From contig NZ_CP107960.1 of assembly GCF_036077095.1 (NCBI RefSeq), forward strand, positions 620,001-684,000: 64,000 nt of DNA, given 5' to 3'. Source of the DNA: Streptomyces sp. NBC_00376. Lineage in GTDB: Bacteria; Actinomycetota; Actinomycetes; Streptomycetales; Streptomycetaceae. The notes under the pieces were generated by a model. It did not search any database, had not been told where the DNA came from, and saw only the letters and a list, made by a program, of their open reading frames with translations. This document shows positions 15,974 to 24,019 of this stretch, in pieces (the first letter of the stretch is position 1; each line of letters starts with the position of its first letter). The position numbers were made by a program, and so were the translations under genes.

Positions 15974-18900
15974 CGGTGATCGTCTCCGGGCAGCAGATCG
16001 AGGGAGCGAACGGTGGTGTGCTCGGCACGCTCCGGGTCGGTGAGGGCCCGGAGCGCGATCAGGGTGGATTCCAGTACGTTGCGGGCGGCCGGCGCGTCGA
16101 GCAGCTCCCGCTGGTAGGCGTACTGGAGGAGCAGTCGGCCGGGGCCGTGCGGCTGGACGTACAAAGCGCAGTCGTACTTGGTGTAGCCGGTGTCCAGTTC
16201 GACGAAGCGGAACCGGACGTCCGACGCCGTGGTGGCGCGCGCCGGGTAGGGCAGCATGTTGAGCATGGTCTGGAAGACCGGGGTCGCCGATGAGCTCCGC
16301 GAGGCGGCCGGAAGCCGCCGTAACGTCCAGCCGAAGGGGTGCTCGGCCGCGGCATAGGCGTCGTACACCGTCTCCCTCACCTGTGCGGTGAACTCCGCGA
16401 GGGTGACGGCCGGGTCGATGTCCAGGCGCAGTGGCAGCATGGCGAGCACGAAGGCGGGCACATCGGCGGTCTCCGGACGCTCCCGCCCCGCCATCGGGGC
16501 GCCGATGATCACGTCGTCGGTGTCGCTGTAGTAGCTCAGGGCCAGTGCATAGGCGGCCAGCAGCGGTACGAACTCGGTGGCGGACGCGGCCAGCGCGGTG
16601 TCGCGCAGCCGCCGGGACAGCCGCTCGTCGAGGACCGCCTCGGTGATCTCGCCCCGATAGGTGGGTGCGGCGGGCCGCTGCTTCTGTGCGATCTGGAGGA
16701 CCGGAAGCCCGCCCGCGAGCCGCCGCAGCCAGTACTCCCCCGCCGCGGCCACCTCCTCGGTGGCCAGCCGCTCGGTGAGGTGGTCGAGATAGCGGTCGTA
16801 GCGGGTGGCGCGTTCGGGGTCGGGCCCGGCGGGCCGCTGTTCGTAGAGTTCGGCCAGGCGCTGGAACAGCACGGTCGCTCCCCAGCCGTCGAGGAGCAGT
16901 TCATGCATGGTGACAAGGAGCCGGTGCTGCCCGTCGGGCAACCGGAACAGACTGGTCCGCAGGGCCGGTTCGGTGAGCAGGTCGAAGGGCCGGGCCGCCT
17001 CCTCGGCGGCCGTCGCGCGAAATGCTTCCGCGGTGACGTCCCGGGCGCTGCCGGGCAGCGGCACCTCCCAGTGCGGGTACTGGTGCACCACCTCGTGCAC
17101 CCCTTCCTGCGCCGCGTCCTGCCCGTCCGCCCCGTCTGTCCCGTCGTTCTCCGCGAATCGGGCGAGGAGCAGTGGATTCTCGGCGAGCAGCAGCTGCCAG
17201 GCCCGGGCCAGCCTTGCCACGTCGAGGAGTCCGTCGAGTTCCAGGGAACCCTGGTAGCTGTAGTAGGGGCTGAGCGGGTCGAGCCGCCAGTGGAAGTACA
17301 CGCCGGTCTGCTGCGGGGTGAGCGGCCGGGTGCGCGGTGCGCCGTCCCGCACCGCCTCCGTGCGGGCACCGGGCGCGGGCCTCCGTTCCTTGCCGAGCGC
17401 GGCGAGCGCGGCGGGGCTGCCGTCGCGCAGCACGTCACGCAGGCCGGCGGCCGATCCCGTCCCGCGAAGGGCGGCGACCAGCCGCATGGCCAGCAGCGAA
17501 TCGCCGCCCAGCTCCAGGAACCTGTCGTTCCTGCCGACCCGTCCGGTGCCGAGGAGCCCGGCGACGACGTCCGCGATCGCGGTCTCCGCCGCGCCGCGCG
17601 GCGGGGCGTACGGGCGCGTGTCGGGGCGGCTGCGGCGCGGTGGTGCGGGCAGGGCCTTGTAGTCCGTCTTGCCGTTGCGGGTGAGCGGGAGCCGGGGCAG
17701 GACGACAAAGGTGTGCGGCACCATGGGAGCAGGGAGCCGGCCGCTCAGATGGGCGCGCAGTGATTCCTCCGTCGGCTCGTCGCCGGAGGCGGCGACATAC
17801 GCGACTAGCCGGGGTGGCTGCGCCGCCACCGGAGTGTGTGCGCTCTCCCGGGCGACCAGGGCTCCGGTGTCGTCGGGGGTGTGGACGGTGACGGCGCAGG
17901 CGGCGATCCGGGGGTGGTCGCCCAGCACCGCCTCGATCTCGGCGAGCTCCATGCGTACGCCGCCGAGCTTCACCTGCCGGTCCACCCGGCCCAGGTACTC
18001 CAGTTGGCCGTCCGGCAGTGCGCGTACGGCGTCCCCGGTGCGGTAGAGGCGTCCGCCACCGGTGCCGAACGGGTCGGTGAAGAAGGCGAGAGCGGTGCGC
18101 TCCGGGTCACCGAGGTAGCCACGGCCCACGACGAGTCCCCCGACGAACAGCTCCCCCGTCTCCCCGTGCGCACAGGCATGCCACTGCCCGTTCTCCTCGC
18201 GCAGTACGTACAGTTCGGCGTTCCCGATGGGCGAGCCGATCGGCAGATGGCGTACTCCGGCGGCCGGAGGACCGAGTTCGGCATGGGTGACGTCGTCCGA
18301 ACACTCGGTGGGGCCGTACGCGTTGAGCAGCCGGATGCCCGGCATGGTGTAGTGCCACCGCCGGGCCAGAGCGGGTGGCAGTTCCTCGCCGGTGGCGATC
18401 ATCCAGCGCAGCGCGCCGGGCCGGATTCCCGCGCTCTCCTGGGCGTCGAGCAGGAAGCGGATCAGTGTGGGTACGGTCTCCAGCACCGTGGTGCCGCATC
18501 CGCGCAACGCCTCCAGCAGCAGGGCGCCGTCCTGTGCCTGCTCGTCGGCGAAGATCTGGACCCGGCCGCCGACGAGCAGCGGGGCGAGCATCTGCCATAC
18601 GGAGATGTCGAAGCTCAGCGGCGCGGTCTGGGCCAGTCGGTCGTCCGCGGTCAGCCCCAGATCGTCGATCTTGGCCCAGAGGTGGTTGAGCATTCCGCGG
18701 TGCTCGACGATCGCGGCCTTGGGCCGGCCGGTCGACCCCGAGGTGTAGAGGACGTAGCGCACCTCGTCCGGGCCGGGCGACAGGGTCCGGGTGTACGAGG
18801 CATCGGCCGGTTCCGGTGTGGTGGTGGGTACGCCGGCCGCGCGGGCGCCCTTGACCAGTTCCCCGGTGTCCGTCGGCGCGCCGGTGGTCAGCATCAGTGC

Positions 18901-19302
18901 CGCGCCGCTGTCGGTGAGCAGGGATTCGACGCGTGCGGCGGGCCAGCTCGCATCGACCGGCAGGTAGACGGCGCCCAGCAGCTCCAGGGCGAGGAAGGCC
19001 GTGACGACGTCGGCGCCGCGCCGCCCGCCGACCGCGACGATCTGCCCCCGAGAGATCCCGGCGGCCGCCAGCTGCGCGGCGGTGCGGCGCATCCGGTCGG
19101 CCAACCGGCCGTATCCGAGGGACTCTTCGCCGTCCTCGACGGCGGTCCGGTGGGGGTGTGCGGCCGCGAACCGCTCGACGTAGGCATGGACCCCTTCCCC
19201 CAGTTCGTACGGTTCGTGGCGGGTGAGTGCCGCGGCGACGGCGCGCTCGCGCGCCCCGTCGGCCAGCGGAAGGCGGGGGTAGTACTCGGGCAGGCCGGTC
19301 AC
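15970..19302 (-). CDS. NRPS adenylation-thiolation-condensation protein (A-T-C)
   Basis: A 1110-residue NRPS. The A domain (about 30-545) has YTSGSTGRPK (186-195), LSFDISVW (Asp232, Ile233, Trp236), GPTEC (330-334) and NGKTDYKA. The binding-pocket residues read by alignment are roughly D-I-W-E-I-T-A-D-D; I do not assign a substrate. The T domain has LGGDSLL with Ser602. The C domain (about 680-1090) has MHELLLDGW where HHxxxDG is expected: His800 is kept, but the second, catalytic His is Glu801. The GTG start overlaps the methyltransferase stop. Domain order implies transfer of its aminoacyl group to the A-T protein encoded downstream. Confidence 0.9.
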   Translation of the reverse strand: MTGLPEYYPRLPLADGARERAVAAALTRHEPYELGEGVHAYVERFAAAHPHRTAVEDGEESLGYGRLADRMRRTAAQLAAAGISRGQIVAVGGRRGADVVTAFLALELLGAVYLPVDASWPAARVESLLTDSGAALMLTTGAPTDTGELVKGARAAGVPTTTPEPADASYTRTLSPGPDEVRYVLYTSGSTGRPKAAIVEHRGMLNHLWAKIDDLGLTADDRLAQTAPLSFDISVWQMLAPLLVGGRVQIFADEQAQDGALLLEALRGCGTTVLETVPTLIRFLLDAQESAGIRPGALRWMIATGEELPPALARRWHYTMPGIRLLNAYGPTECSDDVTHAELGPPAAGVRHLPIGSPIGNAELYVLREENGQWHACAHGETGELFVGGLVVGRGYLGDPERTALAFFTDPFGTGGGRLYRTGDAVRALPDGQLEYLGRVDRQVKLGGVRMELAEIEAVLGDHPRIAACAVTVHTPDDTGALVARESAHTPVAAQPPRLVAYVAASGDEPTEESLRAHLSGRLPAPMVPHTFVVLPRLPLTRNGKTDYKALPAPPRRSRPDTRPYAPPRGAAETAIADVVAGLLGTGRVGRNDRFLELGGDSLLAMRLVAALRGTGSAAGLRDVLRDGSPAALAALGKERRPAPGARTEAVRDGAPRTRPLTPQQTGVYFHWRLDPLSPYYSYQGSLELDGLLDVARLARAWQLLLAENPLLLARFAENDGTDGADGQDAAQEGVHEVVHQYPHWEVPLPGSARDVTAEAFRATAAEEAARPFDLLTEPALRTSLFRLPDGQHRLLVTMHELLLDGWGATVLFQRLAELYEQRPAGPDPERATRYDRYLDHLTERLATEEVAAAGEYWLRRLAGGLPVLQIAQKQRPAAPTYRGEITEAVLDERLSRRLRDTALAASATEFVPLLAAYALALSYYSDTDDVIIGAPMAGRERPETADVPAFVLAMLPLRLDIDPAVTLAEFTAQVRETVYDAYAAAEHPFGWTLRRLPAASRSSSATPVFQTMLNMLPYPARATTASDVRFRFVELDTGYTKYDCALYVQPHGPGRLLLQYAYQRELLDAPAARNVLESTLIALRALTDPERAEHTTVRSLDLLPGDDHR

Positions 19303-20114
19303 CGGCCCGCCTGCTTCTCGGCGATGACCAGCAGGTACTCGACCGGTACGCCCGTGCCTCGCTCGTCCGTGGTGTGGAATCCCTCGGTCATCTCGACCAT
19401 TTCCGCTCGCAGTTCCTTCCATCGCGAGGGCGGCGAAATGGTGTTCCTCGCCGCGATGCAGGGGCCGAAGCAGTTCTCGAAGAAGGTGACCAGGTCCTCG
19501 GCCGCGGCGAACGGGTAGAAGAGTTCCCGGCGTTCGGAGGTGACCGTGAAGCCGGGGCCGAGGAGTTCGGCGAGGTAGTCCGGCGATCCCCACAGCATGG
19601 GCTGTCCCTGATGGCCGTTGGGCGAGGGGAAGTAGGCGGAGAGGATCTCCTGGAAGTGCGCGGTCCAGCTGCGCGCCGTCCAGTTGCACATGCCGATGCG
19701 GCCGCCGGGCCGCAGTACCCGGGCCATCTCCCCGCTCGACGCGGCGTGGTCGGGCGCGAACTGGATCCCGTAGGTGGAGGTCACCAGGTCGAACGAGGCG
19801 TCGGTGAAGGGGAGTTCCTGGGCATCGCCCCGTCGCAGCTCCACCTGGACGCCTGCCTGGGCGAACCGTTCGCGTGCGTCGGGGAAGAACTCGTCGGTCA
19901 GGTCCAGCCCGGTGACGACGCAGCCGCGCAGGGCGGACAGCAGCGCGACGTTGCCGTTGCCGGTGGCGACATCGAGATGGGCGGTGTCCGGCGCGGGGGC
20001 CAGCCGGTCGACCAGCTCGACGGCGCCCGGCCGCAGCAGATCGGCGACGTGCCGGTACTCGCCGTACGACCACATGGTCCGGTTGATCTCCTGGATGTTC
20101 TGATCGATCGTCAT
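19299..20114 (-). CDS. Class I SAM-dependent methyltransferase of the NRPS operon
   Basis: A 271-residue methyltransferase. The SAM-binding loop is LDVATGNGNVAL (about 48-59), followed by the acidic GLDLTDEFF and then GDAQELPF and RVLRPGGRIGMCNW. It resembles the UbiE/small-molecule group. It should methylate the peptide or one of its building blocks; N-, O- or C-methylation cannot be told. Its ATG is 12 nt after the SbnB-like stop, and its TGA overlaps the GTG of the A-T-C NRPS, so it is part of the operon. Confidence 0.85.
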   Translation of the reverse strand: MTIDQNIQEINRTMWSYGEYRHVADLLRPGAVELVDRLAPAPDTAHLDVATGNGNVALLSALRGCVVTGLDLTDEFFPDARERFAQAGVQVELRRGDAQELPFTDASFDLVTSTYGIQFAPDHAASSGEMARVLRPGGRIGMCNWTARSWTAHFQEILSAYFPSPNGHQGQPMLWGSPDYLAELLGPGFTVTSERRELFYPFAAAEDLVTFFENCFGPCIAARNTISPPSRWKELRAEMVEMTEGFHTTDERGTGVPVEYLLVIAEKQAGR

Positions 20115-20125
20115 GCGAATCCCCC

Positions 20126-21199
20126 TCAGAGCGTGAGCCGGGCGCCGAGACCGGCGGCTTCGGCGCGGGCGTGGATGCGGTCGGCCACGGCGACGTCGAG
20201 GATCGACATCCCGAACGGGTTGCTGATCACGATGTCGTCCTGGCCGCGGCGGCCCGGGTGCCGCCCGGCGAGCACATCGCCGAGCGTGCCGTCGACGCGG
20301 CGGGCACCGGGCCGGGCGGTCACTCCTTCCCGCGGGGTGCCGTCGGGGCCGAGCAGGGTGCCTGCCCGGTGCATCCGGCCGAGCAGCCGTCGCGGGTCGT
20401 CACGGACCAGGCTCCAGTCGTCGACGATCACCGTGTCGGCCGAGAGCACGGCCGCTTCGGTGAGGTCGTCCAGCGAGACATGGCAGACGAGCGCGCCGGG
20501 CAGCAGCCAGTCGGGGTCGATGTACCCCTGGGTCACCGTGGTGACGGGCACGACGAGTTCGGCGCCCCGTACCGCCTCGCGCGGTCCGTCGGCGACCACC
20601 GTCTCGATGTCCGCCGCACCCGGCAGCGAGGCGATGTGGTGGGCGACGGACTTCGCACGGTCGGGCGCCACGTCGTACAGCGTGATGCGGCGCAGGGTGG
20701 GCACGGTACGCAGCAGCAGCGCGATGTGCGCCTGGGCGAGGGCGCCGCAGCCGAGGAGTGCCAGCCCGCGCGGTTCCGGCACCGCCAGATGGCGCACGGC
20801 GAGCGCGGTCACCGCCGCGGTGCGCATCGCGCTGATGTAGGCGGCCTCCATCAGGGCGAGGGGGCGGGCGGTCTCCGGATCGAGGAGCAGGGTGAAGCCC
20901 TGGGAGCGGGGTATGCCGCGCCCTGGGTTGCCGATCGAGGCGTTGATGGTCTTCATGCCGATGACCGGCGGCCGCCCCTCCTTGACGAGTGCGCCGGGCA
21001 TGGCCAGCAGCCTGGCCGAGTCGCCCTGCGGGGTGGTCCAGCCCAGGTATGCCTCCTCGGGAAGCTCGGACCGACCGGCGGAGTGCAGCCTGAGCGCCTC
21101 GGCCACCGTCGCCACGATGTCCACGTCGCGGGCGGCCTCGATGACGTCCGCGCGGGTCAGATAGCGGAAGTGGCTGTCGGGGTATTGCTCGAAGTCCAT
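20126..21199 (-). CDS. sbnB: SbnB-like N-((2S)-2-amino-2-carboxyethyl)-L-glutamate dehydrogenase
   Basis: A 357-residue member of the ornithine cyclodeaminase/mu-crystallin family: substrate-side KTINASIGNP (about 103-112) and dinucleotide loop LLGCGALAQAH (about 148-158). In staphyloferrin B biosynthesis SbnB oxidatively hydrolyses the amino-carboxyethyl-glutamate made by SbnA, releasing L-2,3-diaminopropionate and 2-oxoglutarate. The sbnA homologue two genes upstream makes this reading much stronger than a stand-alone ornithine cyclodeaminase. The pair should supply diaminopropionate to the NRPS. Confidence 0.85.
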   Translation of the reverse strand: MDFEQYPDSHFRYLTRADVIEAARDVDIVATVAEALRLHSAGRSELPEEAYLGWTTPQGDSARLLAMPGALVKEGRPPVIGMKTINASIGNPGRGIPRSQGFTLLLDPETARPLALMEAAYISAMRTAAVTALAVRHLAVPEPRGLALLGCGALAQAHIALLLRTVPTLRRITLYDVAPDRAKSVAHHIASLPGAADIETVVADGPREAVRGAELVVPVTTVTQGYIDPDWLLPGALVCHVSLDDLTEAAVLSADTVIVDDWSLVRDDPRRLLGRMHRAGTLLGPDGTPREGVTARPGARRVDGTLGDVLAGRHPGRRGQDDIVISNPFGMSILDVAVADRIHARAEAAGLGARLTL

Positions 21200-21259
21200 G
21201 ACGGGCGGGGCTCCTTGGCGAGAGGGGTCGGTTGCGGTGGGGACGGCGCGGGAGCGGCT

Positions 21260-22489
21260 TCAGCCGCCGGGGGTGTGTGCCGCGCGGAGCATCACGAAGG
21301 GGACGAACGCACCCAGCAGCAGTACGCCGGCGAGTGCGATCCAGCCGGCCGTGCCGAGGGCTAGGACGACGCCGGTCATCAGCACCGGGCCCGCGACCCG
21401 GTTGGCCACCGTGCGGCTGGTGTTGAACAGCACCAGGTAGGCGCTGCGCGCCCCTTCCGGTGCCAGGTCGAAGGAGAGCGTCCACGAGGCGCCGACCTGC
21501 AGCAGCTCGGCGAACGTCAGGAGGACGACGGCCGAGCCGAGCACCAGCAGTGCCTCTCGCGCCCCGAATCCGGGCGCGGCGGCGAAGGCCAGGGCGCCGC
21601 AGCTGAGCAGCAGGGCCGCACCCGCGTAGGAGAGCCAGGCCCGGCGCGTGGTGCTGTAGCAGCGGTTGAGGGGGTACTGGAGGGCGATGCACAGCACGGT
21701 GTTGACGGCGTACAGGATGCCCACATAGCGCTCCGGCACATCCGTCTCGGTGACCAGCCACAGCGGGAAGGCCACATTGAGCACCGGCATCCAGAGCGAC
21801 ACCAGTGCGTTGTACGCGGTGAAGCCGAGCAGTCGGCGGTCCTTGAGCAGATCCGCCACCCGGGCGCTCGCGACCGCCGTCGCCGTCTTCTCCTCCCGCC
21901 GCGCGGTGGCGTACACGGCGGCCACCGCCACGTAGGCGACCGCGCCACCGACCAGCAGCGGCCTGAATGCTCCCGGCGCGCCGGAGCCCAGGGCGACTCC
22001 GGCGATCAGCCCACCAAGGCTGATACCGAGGTTGACGACGGTGCGCTGCACGGCCATGACCTTCGCGCGCAGGTTCTCCGGGGCGCGCGCGCCGACGTAC
22101 GACTGGACCAGTGGGGGTGAGGACTGCTCGGTGACGGCGATGACGGCGACCACGAGCAGAAAACTCCACCAACCGTCCACCCAGAGGTAGCCGACGGTGG
22201 CCAGTGCGCGCAGCAGCATCACACCGATCAGCACCGGCTTCGGCCCGAAGCGCCCGGCCAGCCGGGCGATGGGCACGGCGGCGGCGATGGCGACCACCCC
22301 GCCGATGGTCAGACCGGTGCCGACGGACGAGGTACTGAGATGGGCGACCTTGACGAAGTAGATGGTCGAGACGGCGAGGAAGAGGCCCGTGCCGGTCCAT
22401 TCGATCAGCGTGGCGCCCTGCACCAGTGGCAGGTACTGCCGGTGGCCGGGGCGGGTCCGCTGCCGGTCAAGGGTGGTGCTGGTGCCCAT
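21260..22489 (-). CDS. MFS transporter of the NRPS operon
   Basis: A 409-residue major facilitator with about 12 hydrophobic segments and basic loops between them (for example RLAGRFGPKP near residue 80 and ARREEK before the central loop). It resembles drug-efflux MFS proteins. Placed between the two precursor genes, it most likely exports the NRPS product and may give self-protection. The ATG at 22487-22489 lies 2 nt before the sbnA stop; longer readings would run into sbnA. The substrate is inferred from position only. Confidence 0.82.
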   Translation of the reverse strand: MGTSTTLDRQRTRPGHRQYLPLVQGATLIEWTGTGLFLAVSTIYFVKVAHLSTSSVGTGLTIGGVVAIAAAVPIARLAGRFGPKPVLIGVMLLRALATVGYLWVDGWWSFLLVVAVIAVTEQSSPPLVQSYVGARAPENLRAKVMAVQRTVVNLGISLGGLIAGVALGSGAPGAFRPLLVGGAVAYVAVAAVYATARREEKTATAVASARVADLLKDRRLLGFTAYNALVSLWMPVLNVAFPLWLVTETDVPERYVGILYAVNTVLCIALQYPLNRCYSTTRRAWLSYAGAALLLSCGALAFAAAPGFGAREALLVLGSAVVLLTFAELLQVGASWTLSFDLAPEGARSAYLVLFNTSRTVANRVAGPVLMTGVVLALGTAGWIALAGVLLLGAFVPFVMLRAAHTPGG

Positions 22490-22491
22490 GT

Positions 22492-23526
22492 TCAGTGCTC
22501 CTGGTGCTTTCGGTCGAAGAAGAGTCCTTCGCTGCGCAGTCGTTGCACGGCGGCGGTGATCTCCTTGGCGACGCCCTGTTCGGTCGCCCAGTTGTCGCAG
22601 TAGAGGGTGTCCCGGTATTTGGCGCCGCCGTCCGCGGCCAGGCAGACCGCGAGCCGGCCGTCCGTCCCGGCCTCCTCCTGATCGGTCAGCATCGCGCGCA
22701 CGGCGCAACCGCTGGAGCCGCCGAGTGCGAGCCCGATGTCCTCGGCGATGATCCGGCAGACGGCGATCGCCTCGATGTCGTCGACGTGCACCGCGCGGTG
22801 GTAGCTGTGCGGCGCCTTCAGGAAGACGGACGGGCGGCTGGCTCCGATGCCCGGGACCAGGCGCCGTCCGCCGCTGCCCGAGACAGCCAGTGAGCCGCGT
22901 ACGTCCACGGCGACCGCGGCGACGTCGGGCCGGTGCTCGCGCAGATGGGCGCTGATGCCCGCGAGGGTGCCGCCGGTGGAGACCGGTATGTACACCGCGC
23001 CGAGCTCCGGTCCCGCCTGCGCGGTGAGTTCGGGTCCGGTGGTGAGCCGGTGGATGTGGGGCGCGGCCCAGTTCTCGTACTGGTCGGGCCAGCGGTATCC
23101 GGGGTTGTCCGCACACAGCTCGCGCACCCGGCGCAACCGGCTCAGCAGGTAGCCGCCCAGGCCGTCGGGTTCGTCGACGACGATCACCCGCGCTCCGCTG
23201 TCCGCGAGCCCGCGGCGGGTGGCGTGCGGGGTCTTGATATCGACCACGGCGAGGAAGTCGCAGCCGAGCGTCGGCAGCAGCCTGGCCAGGGCGAGGCCCA
23301 GGTTGCCCGAGGTGGATTCGACCACCACGGTGCCCGGGGTGAGCGGCCGTTCGTCGTGCAGCGCCCGTAACAGTCCTACGGCGCTGCGGTCCTTCACCGA
23401 TCCGGTGGGGCCGTGTTCTTCGAGTTTCAGGCCCAGACGCCGCACCCGACCCCGGTGGGTGACGTCCAGGCGGAGTAAGGGTGTTGTGCTGAGGGCCCGC
23501 GCCAGGACGGGATTGACACGCGACAC
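22492..23526 (-). CDS. sbnA: SbnA-like 2,3-diaminopropionate biosynthesis enzyme (PLP)
   Basis: A 344-residue fold-type II PLP enzyme related to cysteine synthase: PLP Lys45 in TGSVKDR, STSGNLG (about 72-78), and the phosphate loop STGGTLAG. SbnA joins O-phospho-L-serine to L-glutamate, giving the substrate of SbnB. CysK-like sequence alone would allow a cysteine synthase, but pairing with an SbnB homologue in an NRPS operon favours the diaminopropionate route. It is the first gene of the seven-gene leftward operon, which ends at 11952. Confidence 0.85.
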   Translation of the reverse strand: MSRVNPVLARALSTTPLLRLDVTHRGRVRRLGLKLEEHGPTGSVKDRSAVGLLRALHDERPLTPGTVVVESTSGNLGLALARLLPTLGCDFLAVVDIKTPHATRRGLADSGARVIVVDEPDGLGGYLLSRLRRVRELCADNPGYRWPDQYENWAAPHIHRLTTGPELTAQAGPELGAVYIPVSTGGTLAGISAHLREHRPDVAAVAVDVRGSLAVSGSGGRRLVPGIGASRPSVFLKAPHSYHRAVHVDDIEAIAVCRIIAEDIGLALGGSSGCAVRAMLTDQEEAGTDGRLAVCLAADGGAKYRDTLYCDNWATEQGVAKEITAAVQRLRSEGLFFDRKHQEH

Positions 23527-24019
23527 TGCTTCTCCCTGTGCGATGCGTCGTTCGACGATGGCGATGGGTCGACCGGCCGGCCCGGCTGCGTGCTCTCAGA
23601 CCTTAGGCAGGTGGCCCCAGGTGTCACCACGACACTCTCACGCCCGCGTGTCACCGTTGGCCGGGAACGGCGCTTGACGTTCCCCTCGCTCTCGTCCCCC
23701 GGCCGCTGCCGGGCCCGGTGAAGTCGCGGTACCTGTCCGGTGTTCCGGCGGGGTCGGCGCGCGAGAAGAATCGAATTGGCCGGTTCGGCACCGGGGGGCC
23801 CGGACCACCGGGCGGTTGCCATGACGGGGTGAGCCGCCCGGCACCACCTCTCCCGGGGGCCTGTTATCTTTACGTGACTTCGCGACAGAACTCTCGGTCA
23901 TGCTTTGGCCTTTGATCTGTTGGCGTCGATGTGCCGACGTGTGGCGACGGACGTTCAATGACCACTGCACGGGCACGGTCGCGGACCGCGGCCGGCCCGG
24001 CCTGTCCTGGCTGGACGAA
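23527..24019. other. Divergent intergenic region between the NRPS operon and the PBP gene
   Basis: No gene is supported here. It must carry the promoters of two divergent operons. GTGTCACC occurs twice in the same orientation (23621-23628 and 23648-23655), 27 bp apart, about 100 bp upstream of sbnA, and could be a regulator site. AT-richer stretches near 23,865-23,925 probably hold the rightward promoter. A frame reaching back to 23900 from the PBP gene looks non-coding (Trp/Cys-rich, no homology). Confidence 0.5.

Noticed and set aside
19303..20073. Possible N-terminal extension of the A-T-C NRPS across the methyltransferase
   Set aside because: The upstream part of that frame is a shadow of the methyltransferase. 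The GTG at 19302 overlaps the methyltransferase stop, and NRPS-like sequence begins there.
22492..23526. Housekeeping cysteine synthase
   Set aside because: The fold fits, but adjacency to an SbnB homologue and NRPS genes makes the SbnA role more likely.
23900..24019. Longer start for the PBP gene at 23900
   Set aside because: The extra 40 residues are Trp/Cys/Arg-rich with no resemblance to PBP N-termini, and would overlap the probable promoter.
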